Shown: positions 24,374 through 34,796, counted from the stretch's first letter. The stretch: 64,000 nucleotides of DNA from JBMDXB01 sp048594885 (GCA_048594885.1 JBMDXB010000164.1:1-64000), one strand, 5' to 3'. Made by a program: numbers and translations. The notes: generated by a model from the sequence alone, not told the origin.

Positions 24374-26062
24374 ATGCGACTCGTGCGATGGTGCCCGTTT
24401 GCGGCACTGATACTCTTCGCCTTCTCGATCCCCGTCGCAGCGCAGAACACCCCAGCCGCTGCAGCACGCCCCAACATCGTCTGGATCTCCAACGAGGACA
24501 TGAGCCCGCGGCTCGGCGTCTACGGCGATCCGATCGCGAGGACGCCGAACATCGACAAGCTCGCGGCGCAGTCGGTGCGCTTCACGCACGCGTTCACGTC
24601 GGCGCCGGTGTGCGCGCCGAGCCGGGCCGCGATCATCACCGGCATGCACCAGAACGCGATCGGCGCGCAGCACATGCGAACGACCGAGGACCGCGTGCCG
24701 GAGCTGCCGGGACCGTACCTGGCGGTGCCGCCGTTCTACGTCAAGGCGTTCCCGGAATACCTGCGCGCGGCCGGCTACTTCACGTCGAACCGATCGAAGA
24801 CGGACTATCAGTTCGGCGAGCCGTTCACGATCTGGGACGATCTGGGGCAGAAGGCGCACTGGCGCAACCGGCGCGACAAATCGCAGCCGTTCTTCTCGGT
24901 CTTCAACTTCACCGTCACGCACGAGAGCCAGATCTTCCCGTCGAGCCTGGCGAAGAAAGGGAAGCCGCTCGTCACCGACCCGGCGAGGATCCAGGTACCG
25001 CCGTACTATCCCGACACGCCGCTGGTGCGGGAGGATCTCGCGCGGTTGTACGACAACATCGCGGAGATGGACCGGCAAGTCGGCGACATCCTCGCGCAGC
25101 TCGAGGCGGACGGCCTGGCGGAGAGCACAATCGTCTTCTACTGGAGCGATCACGGCGACGGCGTGCCGCGCGCCAAGCGGTCGCTGTACGACTCGGGGCT
25201 GCGCGTGCCGCTGATGATCCGGTGGCCGAAGCGGCTGGCGCCGCAAGTGAACGATCAGCTCGTGAGTTTCGTCGACCTGGCGCCGACGGTGCTCGCGCTC
25301 GCCGGCGTGCCGGTTCCGTCCCATCTCCATGGACGAGTGCTCGTCGGTCCGCAGGCCGGCGTCGCGCCGGAGATGATCTTCGCCGCGCGGGATCGGATGG
25401 ACATCGAGTACGACATGATGCGCGCCGCGCGCGACAAGCGCTTCCTCTACATCCGGAACTTCGAGCCGGAGCTGCCGTACGCCGGCCACATCATCTACCG
25501 CAATCAGAGCAACATCATGCAGGAGTGGTTCCGGCTGCAGGCCGAAGGGAAGCTCTCCGGTCCCGCCGCGCTGTGGATGCGAACGAGCCGTCCGGCCGAA
25601 GAGCTCTACGACACGGCGGCCGACCCGCATCAGATTCGCGACCTGTCCGGCGATCCGGCACACCGCGCGACGCTCGAGCGCATGCGTCAGGCCGTGACCG
25701 GCTGGATGGCGCGAGTCGGCGACCAGGGGCTGATCAACGAAGCCGAGATGATTCAGCGCATGTGGCCCGGCGGCGTTCAACCGACCACCGCGCAGCCGTA
25801 CATCCTGCCGCGGCGCACCACCGACGCCCCGGCGCGGCTGGAGACGATGACGTTCACGGCACCGATGGAGGTCGTGATCTACGTGCCGACGCAGGGGGCT
25901 TCGATCGGCTACACGACCGATGAGGGGCCGAACCCGAAGTGGCGCCTCTACACCGGCCCGATCCTCGTCGACCGGCCGGTGACGCTGCGGGCGAAGGCGA
26001 TTCGCTACGGCTACAAGGAAAGCGCGGAAACGAAAACCGTGTTCACGCGGGAGACCCAGTGA
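24374..26062 (+). CDS. Secreted sulfatase with C-terminal chitobiase-like domain
   Basis: The 562-residue exported protein has a signal peptide (about 1-23). The type I sulfatase domain begins NIVWISNEDMSPR; the formylglycine signature CAPSR (VCAPSRAAIITG) supplies the catalytic cysteine, and the second metal site is WSDHGDGVP. After about residue 490 a small beta domain follows (FTAPMEVVIYVPTQGASIGY, then VTLRAKAIRYGYKES), like the C-terminal domain of chitobiase/hexosaminidases. It should hydrolyse sulfate esters on carbohydrates, after maturation by a formylglycine-generating enzyme not recognised in this window. GGAGG precedes the ATG. It overlaps the next sulfatase by 1 bp (TGATG). Confidence 0.92.
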   Translation: MRLVRWCPFAALILFAFSIPVAAQNTPAAAARPNIVWISNEDMSPRLGVYGDPIARTPNIDKLAAQSVRFTHAFTSAPVCAPSRAAIITGMHQNAIGAQHMRTTEDRVPELPGPYLAVPPFYVKAFPEYLRAAGYFTSNRSKTDYQFGEPFTIWDDLGQKAHWRNRRDKSQPFFSVFNFTVTHESQIFPSSLAKKGKPLVTDPARIQVPPYYPDTPLVREDLARLYDNIAEMDRQVGDILAQLEADGLAESTIVFYWSDHGDGVPRAKRSLYDSGLRVPLMIRWPKRLAPQVNDQLVSFVDLAPTVLALAGVPVPSHLHGRVLVGPQAGVAPEMIFAARDRMDIEYDMMRAARDKRFLYIRNFEPELPYAGHIIYRNQSNIMQEWFRLQAEGKLSGPAALWMRTSRPAEELYDTAADPHQIRDLSGDPAHRATLERMRQAVTGWMARVGDQGLINEAEMIQRMWPGGVQPTTAQPYILPRRTTDAPARLETMTFTAPMEVVIYVPTQGASIGYTTDEGPNPKWRLYTGPILVDRPVTLRAKAIRYGYKESAETKTVFTRETQ

Positions 26063-27480
26063 TGCGTACTGCAGCCGCACTGCTCGCCCTTCTGATCGGG
26101 CATGCGCTGTCGCCGGCGGCGGCGCTGGCGCAAACGAAGCCGAAACCGAACGTGCTCCTGATCATGTCGGACGATCTGAACAACGACATGGGCACGTACG
26201 GGCATTCGATGGTCAAGACGCCGAACATCGACCGCCTGGCGGCGCGCGGCGTGCGATTCGATCGCGCGTACAACCAGTTTCCGCTCTGCAGCCCGAGCCG
26301 CGTGTCGATGCTGACGGGCCTGCGGCCGGACACGACGCGCATCTATGAACTGCAGACGCACTTCCGCACCACCATCCCCGACGTCGTCACGCTGCCGCAG
26401 ATGTTCAAGCGCAACGGCTACGTCGCCGCGCGCGTCGGCAAGATCTATCACTACGGCAATCCCGGGCAGATCGGCACGAGCGGGCTCGACGATCCGGCGT
26501 CGTGGGACGAGTTCGTCAATCCCAGAGGCATCGACAAGGACGAGGAGTCGGTGCTCACGAACCTGATGCCGAACCGCGGGCTGGGCAGCACGCTCGCGTT
26601 CTACGCCTCACCGGCGCGCGACGAGGAGCACACCGACGGGAAGGTGGCGACCGAGACGATTGCGCTGCTCGAGAAGCACAAGGACCGTCCGTTCTTCATT
26701 GCCGCCGGCTTCTACAAGCCGCACTGTCCCTACATCGCGCCGAAGAAGTACTTCGATCTCTATCCGCTGGATCGCATCAGCCTGCCGCGCTACACGCCCG
26801 AGCAGCTCGCCGGCGTGCCGGAGGTGGCGCTCTGGACGCGTCCGCCGAACTGGGGCCTTCCCGAAGAGGGGCTGCGCAAATCGATTCAGGCCTACTACGC
26901 GACCATTAGCTTCATGGACGCACAGGTCGGCCGCATCCTCTCCACCCTCGATCGCCTGCGCCTCGCCGACAACACGATCGTCGTGTTCGTCAGCGATCAC
27001 GGCTATCACCTCGGCGAGCTCGGTCAGTGGATGAAGATGTCGCTGTTCGAGCGCTCGGCGCTCAATCCTTTCGTCGTCTCTGCGCCGCGTATGAAGCGCG
27101 GCATCTCGACGCGGCTCGTCGAGCTCATCGACCTGTATCCGACGCTGGGCGAGCTGACCGGATTGACGGCGCCGGCCGGACTTCAGGGACGTTCGCTCGT
27201 GCCGCTGCTGAAGGATCCGCGCGCGAAGTGGGATCGTCCCGCCTACACCCAGGTCACCCGCGGCAACGTCAAAACGGGCATGGTCATGGGCTACACGGTG
27301 CGCACCGAGAAATGGCGCTACACCGAATGGGACGAAGGCAAGCGCGGTACGCAGCTCTACGACGAGACGAAAGATCCGCAGGAGCTGAACAACCTCGCGT
27401 CCGATTCGAAGTACGCGAAGGTCATCGGCGAGATGAAGCTCCTGCTACAGACGATGAAGGGGCAGACCGGAACGCGGTGA
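26062..27480 (+). CDS. Secreted sulfatase (iduronate-2-sulfatase-like)
   Basis: The 472-residue exported protein has a signal peptide (about 1-23, ALAQ). The sulfatase domain has NVLLIMSDDLNND metal ligands near the start, LCSPSRVSMLTG with the formylglycine cysteine and the VSDHGYHLGELGQW metal site. The last motif and KPHCPY block resemble iduronate-2-sulfatases. The start codon overlaps the previous sulfatase stop (TGATG), so the pair is translationally coupled and may act sequentially on one sulfated glycan. The substrate is inferred only by resemblance. Confidence 0.92.
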   Translation: MRTAAALLALLIGHALSPAAALAQTKPKPNVLLIMSDDLNNDMGTYGHSMVKTPNIDRLAARGVRFDRAYNQFPLCSPSRVSMLTGLRPDTTRIYELQTHFRTTIPDVVTLPQMFKRNGYVAARVGKIYHYGNPGQIGTSGLDDPASWDEFVNPRGIDKDEESVLTNLMPNRGLGSTLAFYASPARDEEHTDGKVATETIALLEKHKDRPFFIAAGFYKPHCPYIAPKKYFDLYPLDRISLPRYTPEQLAGVPEVALWTRPPNWGLPEEGLRKSIQAYYATISFMDAQVGRILSTLDRLRLADNTIVVFVSDHGYHLGELGQWMKMSLFERSALNPFVVSAPRMKRGISTRLVELIDLYPTLGELTGLTAPAGLQGRSLVPLLKDPRAKWDRPAYTQVTRGNVKTGMVMGYTVRTEKWRYTEWDEGKRGTQLYDETKDPQELNNLASDSKYAKVIGEMKLLLQTMKGQTGTR

Positions 27481-27500
27481 GCCGGCGGTCCGGTCCGCGC

Positions 27501-28430
27501 TCAGCGTGGTATCGCAAGCACGGGGCGTTCCAGCGCCCCGCGATCCCAGCCGCCCAGGATCGCCGCCTGGCCGTACGTGCTGTCGACGAACGCCGCGATG
27601 GCCCCTTCGGGAGAGTCCGCCGTTCGGACGGCCTCATAGGGAAGGATGAACTCCCGCAGCTCGGGGTGGTAGTACGCCCCGACGGGTTGGACCGCGGCTT
27701 CGCTGAGGCCGGCGGGCTCGGGAACGGCGTAGGCGTAGAACGCGGGCTCGAGCACGGGCGCGCTCCCCGGCCAGAAGCCATGGCTGATCACCTCATGGGA
27801 GTACGCGTCCCGCATGAACGCCGGACCCTCGCGCGGGGGCGCCGGCCGCCCGGAGAACCGGGTGACGGCGAGGTCGAAGCTGCCGAAGAAGAAGTGCACC
27901 GGACTGCACTTGCCGATGAAGCCGGCCCGGCGCGCGGTGAAGACCTGATGGACCCGGGCCAGAATCTCCCACCACCGTTCGACGTACTCCGGATCGTAGC
28001 TGCGATGGACGGTGTCTTCGTCGAACCGGATCGGCTCAGGAATTTCGACCGGCATCGGCCAGATGCGCACCGGCAGGCCCAGCGCGTCGAGCGTGCTCAT
28101 CAGCTCGCGGTAGAAATCCGCCACGGAGCGAGGCGCGAGCGGCAGCGCACCACGCGCTCCGTCCGCCGTCTCGATCGCGAGCTGATGATCGACGAAATCG
28201 AGCGCGAGGGTGAACGAGCGCCGCTCGTGCCACAGCAGATGCGTCCGCAGCCCGCGGGCCTCGAAGAGCAGTGCCACCGCCCAGGAGTGGTTCAGCGGCG
28301 CGGCGTGTGCCAGCGCAATCTTGCCGACCATCTGCGTCCACATGTGCAGCGTGGCGTAGGTGTCCTTCCACGCCTCGTATGGCAACGCGGGCCAGGCGTC
28401 CCGGGCCGCCTCAGTATTCGGCGAACGCAT
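27501..28430 (-). CDS. DUF5996 family protein
   Basis: The 309-residue cytoplasmic protein matches DUF5996 by the blocks WPALPYEAWKDTYATLHMWTQ, SPVHFFFGSFDLAVTRFSGR and SHGFWPGS. It is full length and rich in aromatic residues; no catalytic motif is known to me. The ATG at 28430 is chosen because the conserved domain starts shortly after it. The start overlaps the UBP zinc-finger gene by 20 bp, suggesting a two-gene operon. Function is unknown. Confidence 0.85.
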   Translation of the reverse strand: MRSPNTEAARDAWPALPYEAWKDTYATLHMWTQMVGKIALAHAAPLNHSWAVALLFEARGLRTHLLWHERRSFTLALDFVDHQLAIETADGARGALPLAPRSVADFYRELMSTLDALGLPVRIWPMPVEIPEPIRFDEDTVHRSYDPEYVERWWEILARVHQVFTARRAGFIGKCSPVHFFFGSFDLAVTRFSGRPAPPREGPAFMRDAYSHEVISHGFWPGSAPVLEPAFYAYAVPEPAGLSEAAVQPVGAYYHPELREFILPYEAVRTADSPEGAIAAFVDSTYGQAAILGGWDRGALERPVLAIPR

Positions 28431-28686
28431 CGTCGGGATAGCAGTACAGCCAGCGTTCGCCTGCTTCGGCGGACGAGACGACCGGATGGCCGCTCGTGCG
28501 GGCGTGTCTGCTGGCGTGACGGTTGGGTGACGAGTCGCAGCACCGAGTGCCGCCGCATGTCTGACACGTCCGCAGATGCACCCAGCGCGATCCGATCTCG
28601 ACGCACTCTTCGCACACCCGCGCCGCCGGCTGCTTGACGTCCTCAACCGCCTCGATGTGCGTGCACGCCGCTCGCTCGGAGACCAT
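28411..28686 (-). CDS. UBP-type zinc finger protein
   Basis: The 91-residue protein is almost entirely a ZnF-UBP domain. Cys/His ligands lie in CTHIEAV, CEEC, CQTCGGTRCCD and HASRHARTSGHPV, followed by WLYCYPDD. In eukaryotes this domain binds the ubiquitin C-terminus; bacterial stand-alone copies have no known role. An internal ATG at 28686 preceded by a GAGG-like site is chosen. It overlaps DUF5996 by 20 bp. Confidence 0.82.
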   Translation of the reverse strand: MVSERAACTHIEAVEDVKQPAARVCEECVEIGSRWVHLRTCQTCGGTRCCDSSPNRHASRHARTSGHPVVSSAEAGERWLYCYPDDAFAEY

Positions 28687-28826
28687 TCGCTCGCACCTCA
28701 ACTCGTTGATGGGGTCCCGCCTCGATCCGGGTCGTTCGGGACTGCAGGACACTGCACATTACTGAGATTCGATGATAGCCCGCCTCGCGAACACGTGTGC
28801 GAAAGTCGTGACGCCGCGGTAACGGG

Positions 28827-30413
28827 TCACCGTTGAGCTGCGTACTCGACTGCCCGCGGGCGATGCTCTGTCACCGTCAGCGTGCGGGTGGGCCGGCGCG
28901 CGAGGAATTCACGCGCAACCTCCGCCACCGGCCGACGATCGAGATCGACGGCAGCGTTCATGGCGCGCATGTCGCCGTTCGAGATGGCTCCGGCGAGCCG
29001 GCGGAGCGCACGGCCGATGGATGGGTACCGATGCAGGCTCGCGGTGCGGACGACCGGAATCGCATCGTAGGGCGGGAAGTAGTGACGGTTGTCCTCGAGC
29101 TGTGTGAGGTGCAGCGATTCGATCTGCGCGCTGGTGGCTTCTCCGGCGATCACATCCACTTGTCCGTTGGCCAGCGCGGGATAGATCAGCGCGAGCTCCA
29201 TCGACCTCGGCTGGGACGCAAAACGCAGGTCGTACGCCCGGATCAGACCGATGTAGCCGTCTTCTCGCTGGAGAAACTCGTGGCCGAACCCCGGAGTCCA
29301 CGTGTCCTGCACGACCCGCAGATCCTCGATCGTTCGCACGCCGCGCTCCCGGGCATCCGCCGAACGGACCAGGATGGCGAAGGTGTTGTTGAAGCCGAGC
29401 GGATCGAGCGCCGTCAGGCCGGCGGCGCCGTAGAGCTCGCGCGCGCGTTCGAAGGCGCGAGCGGAGTCGCGCGGCACCTGCTCGTGGAACACCGCCGACA
29501 CCGCCGTGCCGGTGTACTCCACGTAGACGTCCAGTTTGCCGCTCCGCAGGCCGCGGTCGCAGATGAAGGTGCCGCCCAGGTTCAGCTTCCGCGCGACGCG
29601 CACGTCACCTTCCGCTTCGATCGCCTGCGCCAGCAACTCGCCAAGGATCACCTGCTCGGTGAAGTTCTTCGATCCCACGACGACGGCGTCGCGTCCGCCT
29701 CCGGCGTACGATGCCGCGGCGAGAACGGCCAGGAGAACCACGACGGCCCCCGCAATCCGTCCGGCTGCGGCGGGCGTCGTCCGTCCCGGCTGCATCCGTC
29801 GAGCCAGCAGCGCGAGCAGGCCGTCGGCCGTCAAGGCGAGTGCGGCGGCAGGGATCGCGCCGGCGAGGATCGTGGTCGTGTCCACCATCGACAGCCCGCG
29901 GAAGATGTACTCGCCCAACCCGCCGGCGCCGATCGCGGCGGCGATGGTGGTCGTGCCGACGCCGATCACGGTCGCGACGCGGATGCCGGCAATGATCGAC
30001 GGCACGGCCAGCGGGAACTGCACGAGCCAGAGCAGTTGCCGACCCGTCATGCCCATGGCGATGCCGGCTTCCACCACCGCCGGATCGACGTTCCTGATGC
30101 CGGTCACCGTCGTGCGCACGATGGGCAACAGCGCGTAGATGACGAGGGCAACCAGCGCCGTCCGCGAGCCGATGCCGCCGATGAAGGGGAGCGGCAGGAG
30201 AAACCCGAGCAGCGCCAGGCTGGGGATCGTCTGCGCCGCGCCGGCGATCGCGAGGATGGCGCGACCGATGCGCGGGCGCCGCGCCGCAGCGACGCCGGCC
30301 GGTATCCCGATCGCCACCGAGAGCAGCGTCGAGACGAACACGAGGAACACGTGCTGCTGCAGCAGCATCCACAGCTCGGCGCGGTTCGCGATCCAGAATC
30401 GAAGGACCGGCAT
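28827..30413 (-). CDS. OpuC/EgtU-like ABC permease fused to substrate-binding domain
   Basis: The 528-residue protein has an N-terminal ABC permease domain (about 15-215, five or six helices, EAGIAMGMTGRQLLWLVQFP coupling segment) and a membrane helix near 225. A C-terminal OpuAC-type binding domain follows (about 245-520, VGSKNFTEQVILGELLAQ, YVEYTGTA). It is usually annotated as glycine betaine/choline uptake. The same fused layout is that of EgtU, the ergothioneine importer of Streptococcus and Helicobacter. Here it sits beside egtB-egtD, so ergothioneine or a related betaine is the preferred inference. The stop of the upstream ATPase gene lies 5 bp before its start codon. Confidence 0.88.
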   Translation of the reverse strand: MPVLRFWIANRAELWMLLQQHVFLVFVSTLLSVAIGIPAGVAAARRPRIGRAILAIAGAAQTIPSLALLGFLLPLPFIGGIGSRTALVALVIYALLPIVRTTVTGIRNVDPAVVEAGIAMGMTGRQLLWLVQFPLAVPSIIAGIRVATVIGVGTTTIAAAIGAGGLGEYIFRGLSMVDTTTILAGAIPAAALALTADGLLALLARRMQPGRTTPAAAGRIAGAVVVLLAVLAAASYAGGGRDAVVVGSKNFTEQVILGELLAQAIEAEGDVRVARKLNLGGTFICDRGLRSGKLDVYVEYTGTAVSAVFHEQVPRDSARAFERARELYGAAGLTALDPLGFNNTFAILVRSADARERGVRTIEDLRVVQDTWTPGFGHEFLQREDGYIGLIRAYDLRFASQPRSMELALIYPALANGQVDVIAGEATSAQIESLHLTQLEDNRHYFPPYDAIPVVRTASLHRYPSIGRALRRLAGAISNGDMRAMNAAVDLDRRPVAEVAREFLARRPTRTLTVTEHRPRAVEYAAQR

Positions 30414-30418
30414 CCCCG

Positions 30419-31162
<744 letters not shown>

Positions 31163-31195
31163 GTGACGGCCCGAAGCTTACCCCACTCTTGCGAA

Positions 31196-31212
31196 CCGCA
31201 CACGGCGTGCGG
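31196..31212. promoter_or_regulatory. Inverted repeat in the egtV-like/egtB divergent gap
   Basis: A 6-bp perfect inverted repeat (CCGCAC and GTGCGG, 5-bp centre) sits in the 73-bp region between the divergent transporter and ergothioneine genes. It could be an operator for shared control, but it is short and may be chance. Confidence 0.25.
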
Positions 31213-31235
31213 AACGTTCGTGAGAAGATCGCACG

Positions 31236-32585
31236 ATGCGGGATACGAACCGCACGAGGTTGAGCGCCGCGGACCGGGCGGCTCTCGTCGATTGGTACAG
31301 GCGCAATCGCGCCCGCTCGCACGCGCTCTTCGACCTGCTCACCGAAGACGCCTACTACAGCCGGCCAATCTCGTTGCGCCATCCGATCGTGTTCTACGAA
31401 GGGCATCTGCCCGGCTTCAGCTTCAACACGCTGGTCAAGCGGGCGCTCGGAGGCCCGCCGATCGACGAGCGACTGGAGGCGCTGTTCGCGCGCGGAATCG
31501 ATCCGTCCGAGAACGAGACCGCGACCCGTGACGCACGATACGACTGGCCCTCGCGCGACCGCGTGCGCGCGTTCGCAGCGGAAGCCGACCGCCGAGTGCT
31601 CGAGGCGCTGGAGGGGGCCGACCTCGATCGTCCGGGCCACCCGCTGCTGGATGGAGCCGAAGCGGCGTTCGCGATCCTCGAGCACGAGGCGATGCACCAG
31701 GAGACGCTGCTCTACATGTGGCATCGCCTGCCTTTCTCGCAGAAGGCCAGACCGGCCGCCTACACGCCGCGCGTGGACGGGCGGGCGCCGGCGCGGGAAT
31801 GGATCGAGGTCCCGGCAGGAACGGCCACACTCGGCACGGACCGCGGATCCGTCCCGTTTGCGTGGGACAACGAGTCCCCTGCACGCACCGAACACGTTCC
31901 CGCGTTCTCCATCGAGCGCCACGACGTGACGAACGACGCATTCATGTCGTTCGTCGAATCGGGCGGCTACAGCGACGAGCGCTGGTGGAGAGCCGGAGAC
32001 TTTGCCTGGATCGGGCGCGAGGAGATGCGACATCCGCTCTTCTGGGAACGTCACGACAACCGGTGGTACTGGCGCGGCATGTTCGAGCTGGTTCCGCTCG
32101 CGCCGTCGTGGCCGGTCTACGTCAGCTTCGCGGAAGCGGCCGCCTTCGCGCGGTGGCGCGATGCGCGGCTCCCGACGGAAGCGGAGTTCCAGCGCGCCGC
32201 CTTCGCCACGCCGGACGGGATCGAGCACCGCTTTCCGTGGGGCGACACGAACCCCTCGCCGTCGTTCGGCGTGTTCGACTTCGCGAGCTGGGATCCGGAG
32301 CCGGCCGGCAGCCACGGCGACGGACGAAGCGCATGGGGCGTCGACGACCTGGTCGGCAACGGTTGGGAGTGGACGCAGACGCCGTTCGCGCCGTTCCCCG
32401 GATTCCGGCCGATCCCTTCCTATCCCGAGTACTCGGCCGACTTCTTCGACGGCGAACACGTCGTCATGAAAGGAGCGTCGCCGGCCACCGCTCGTGAGCT
32501 GATTCGTCCGACGTTCCGCAACTGGTTCCGCGCACACTATCCGTATGTCTACGCGACGTTCCGTTGCGCGAGGCCGGCATGGTAG
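31236..32585 (+). CDS. egtB: EgtB-type sulfoxide synthase (ergothioneine biosynthesis)
   Basis: The 449-residue protein has an N-terminal DinB-like helical domain (about 15-175). HPIVFYEGHL and HEAMHQETLLYMWHRL supply the three iron-binding histidines. A C-terminal FGE-sulfatase/C-type lectin domain follows (about 190-445, GNGWEWTQTPF, FRCARPAW). EgtB uses Fe(II) and oxygen to join a sulfur donor to hercynine, giving the sulfoxide precursor of ergothioneine. Its stop overlaps the start of the egtD gene, so the two are coupled. It is not an FGE sulfatase activator because it has the DinB domain and the iron motif. Confidence 0.92.
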   Translation: MRDTNRTRLSAADRAALVDWYRRNRARSHALFDLLTEDAYYSRPISLRHPIVFYEGHLPGFSFNTLVKRALGGPPIDERLEALFARGIDPSENETATRDARYDWPSRDRVRAFAAEADRRVLEALEGADLDRPGHPLLDGAEAAFAILEHEAMHQETLLYMWHRLPFSQKARPAAYTPRVDGRAPAREWIEVPAGTATLGTDRGSVPFAWDNESPARTEHVPAFSIERHDVTNDAFMSFVESGGYSDERWWRAGDFAWIGREEMRHPLFWERHDNRWYWRGMFELVPLAPSWPVYVSFAEAAAFARWRDARLPTEAEFQRAAFATPDGIEHRFPWGDTNPSPSFGVFDFASWDPEPAGSHGDGRSAWGVDDLVGNGWEWTQTPFAPFPGFRPIPSYPEYSADFFDGEHVVMKGASPATARELIRPTFRNWFRAHYPYVYATFRCARPAW

Positions 32586-33583
32586 AAGCGACGGATCGGA
32601 CCGTCTGGTCCACGCCGGAGGCGGAGGCAGAGGAGCTGACCCGGTTCGCACGCGACGTTCGCGACGCGCTGTCGTGCACGCCGCGGCAGATGCCGTCGCG
32701 CTACTTCTACGATGCGCTCGGATCCGCGCTCTTCGACGCCATCTGCCAGCTGCCGTGGTATCGCATCACGCGCGCGGAGTCGCGCCTGCTCGCCAGCCAT
32801 CGAGGCGATCTGCTCCATCGGTTGGAGCCGCTGTCCACGGTCATCGAACTCGGTCCCGGCAGCGGCGAGAAGTTGAAGTTGTTGCTCGAACATCTGCCGC
32901 CGCGGCGTGCGCCGCTCGACGTCCACCTCGTGGACGTCTCCGCGCGCGCGCTCCAGGTCGCGACCCATACGCTCGACGCGCTGCCCGGCGTCCGGATCGC
33001 CGGCCACGCCGCGGAATACGCCGCCGGGCTGCGCGAGGCCCGCTCGCGGACGGGCAGCGACGGCCGCACGCTGGTGCTGTTCCTCGGATCGAACATCGGC
33101 AACTTCACGCCTCGATGCGCCGCGGATCTCCTCCAGAGCATCCGCGACACCCTTTCGCCGGGCGACGCGCTGCTCCTCGGGACCGACCTGGTGAAGTCCG
33201 AGGCCGAGCTGCTCCTCGCCTACGACGACCCGATCGGCGTGACCGCCGCATTCAACCGCAACCTCCTCGCCCGCATCAACCGCGAACTGGATGGCGATTT
33301 CGATCTCCAGGCGTTTGCCCACCGTGCGGTGTGGAACGCGGTCGAGTCGAGGATCGAGATGTACCTCGAAGCCCGTTCCGTCCAGCACGTGCGGATCGGC
33401 GCCATTCCGATGGAGCTCGCGATTCAGCCGGGCGAGCGCATCTGGACGGAGAGTTCGTACAAGTACGAGCCGCGAGGTGTCATCCAGATGCTGGAGGCCA
33501 CCAGGTTCGCGGCGCCGGTTCAGTGGGAGGATCGCCGAGGCGGTTTCATGTTGACGCTGGCGTTCCCGGCAGGACCGGAGTAA
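32579..33583 (+). CDS. egtD: L-histidine N-alpha-methyltransferase
   Basis: The 334-residue protein of the EgtD (Methyltransf_33) family trimethylates histidine to hercynine using S-adenosylmethionine, the first step of ergothioneine synthesis. Visible motifs are PSRYFYDALGSALFDAI near the N-terminus, ELGPGSGEKLKLLL (SAM site), LFLGSNIGNF and the C-terminal ESSYKYEP segment that contacts substrate. The ATG at 32579 overlaps the egtB stop; a TTG 15 bp upstream is less likely. Its 3' end overlaps a convergent gene by 64 bp. No egtC, egtE or egtA homologue is visible, as in many two-gene ergothioneine loci. Confidence 0.93.
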   Translation: MVEATDRTVWSTPEAEAEELTRFARDVRDALSCTPRQMPSRYFYDALGSALFDAICQLPWYRITRAESRLLASHRGDLLHRLEPLSTVIELGPGSGEKLKLLLEHLPPRRAPLDVHLVDVSARALQVATHTLDALPGVRIAGHAAEYAAGLREARSRTGSDGRTLVLFLGSNIGNFTPRCAADLLQSIRDTLSPGDALLLGTDLVKSEAELLLAYDDPIGVTAAFNRNLLARINRELDGDFDLQAFAHRAVWNAVESRIEMYLEARSVQHVRIGAIPMELAIQPGERIWTESSYKYEPRGVIQMLEATRFAAPVQWEDRRGGFMLTLAFPAGPE

Positions 33584-34557
33584 ACGCGGACGCGTGCCGC
33601 CGGTAGCATCCGGCCGGCGTGCTCCGCGGCAGGCGGCGCACCGGTGGCAAGGCCGATCACCGTCGTCGCCCGGCACGGCTGCGCACATGGAAGTTCCCGG
33701 ATCGGCAGTTGCGCGCGGAAACCACACCGCGGCGCACGGAATTCGAGAAGGGCCGCGGCGAGATCGACGTTCAGGCTGATGGCCGACGCAACCTGCGCCC
33801 CGCTGTCGAACGTGCACGTCGCGCTGCCGCGCGACGCGAATCCGGGTTGCGAACTCGTGGCCGGATCGCCGACTTTTTTCAGGAAATCGAGATGACCGTG
33901 GACCTGGCCCGTCTCGCCGTCGGCCGTATCCCTGAACAGGCCGGCGATGTCGGGCAATCCTTCCAGCCCGTCCGACATCGTCACGAAACCGAATCCGATT
34001 CCGAACCTCGGCCCGCCGCTGTCGAACGAGGACGGAAACCCGATGTAGTGCCCGAGCTCGTGCGTCGAATCCTGTGCCGCCGCCGGCAGCTGGCGGATGT
34101 CGACGCCGCCGAGCGTCACTTGTGTCGTGAGCATCGTCTCTTCCAGCGTCAGTGTCATCGCACCGCCGTGGTCGATCCGGAGCGCAGCCCGTGGGTACTG
34201 CCGCAGTGCCTGGGTGGCCTCGTCTTCGACGAGCGCCGGTCCGTCGAACGTGGCGTGAAGTCCGACCTCGCCGGATTCGACGGAACCGCTCTTCGCTGAC
34301 ACGATCACGTGCGTCCGCGGCAACCCGATCGAAAGGAGGAACGCGCCGTTCGCATTGCCGACCTGATCGATGGTTGCTGCCGCCGCCAGCGCGCAGTCGC
34401 CGCTCTCCGAGGTGGTGCAGAATCCGGCCCCGGTTACGGCATACGCCGCACGGCGCTGGGCGGCCGCGACGGAGGCATCCGGTGAAAGGATGACGGCAAC
34501 GGCCGTCCCGACGATCACAACGGTGAGCGCGCTGGCGATCGTTCGATACCGGGTCAT
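33520..34557 (-). CDS. Secreted hypothetical protein
   Basis: The 345-residue protein has an N-terminal signal or anchor helix (TIASALTVVIVGTAVAVILS), chosen at 34557 because GGAGG lies 8 bp upstream. The body includes alternating hydrophobic beta-like strands (LPRTHVIVSAKSGSVESGEVGLHATF) and a Gly-rich segment (RFGIGFGFVTMSDGLEGLPD). The HELGH (residues about 168-172) could be part of a metal site, but no third ligand is obvious. I do not recognise a family. The last 64 bp overlap egtD on the other strand, so the extreme C-terminus is uncertain. Confidence 0.6.
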   Translation of the reverse strand: MTRYRTIASALTVVIVGTAVAVILSPDASVAAAQRRAAYAVTGAGFCTTSESGDCALAAAATIDQVGNANGAFLLSIGLPRTHVIVSAKSGSVESGEVGLHATFDGPALVEDEATQALRQYPRAALRIDHGGAMTLTLEETMLTTQVTLGGVDIRQLPAAAQDSTHELGHYIGFPSSFDSGGPRFGIGFGFVTMSDGLEGLPDIAGLFRDTADGETGQVHGHLDFLKKVGDPATSSQPGFASRGSATCTFDSGAQVASAISLNVDLAAALLEFRAPRCGFRAQLPIRELPCAQPCRATTVIGLATGAPPAAEHAGRMLPAARVRVYSGPAGNASVNMKPPRRSSH

Positions 34558-34796
34558 GACGCGGCCTCCTTCAAGCCTCTCGTCTACGGCGCGAGACTCG
34601 GCTCTCAGGGAAAGTCGCAAACGCGGGCTGAACCCCGCCATGCCGTCAATGCCGGCGCGCGTCGAGATCAAGGCGATCACTGGCGGTCGAAGACCGCCTG
34701 CACGTCGGCGGGTTTCATTCTCGAGGCGCTGGGTCATGACGAGCCGGTCGTTCGCATCGGAACGGCACGGTCATTCGGTTGTGTCCAATATACGGG

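Noticed and set aside
28827..30413. Plain glycine betaine/choline osmoprotectant importer
   Set aside because: Not excluded by sequence, but the egtBD neighbourhood and the ATPase without CBS domains make an ergothioneine importer the better reading; kept as the alternative.
31236..32585. Formylglycine-generating enzyme that would mature the sulfatases
   Set aside because: The N-terminal DinB domain, iron-binding HEAMHQET motif and coupling to egtD identify EgtB instead.
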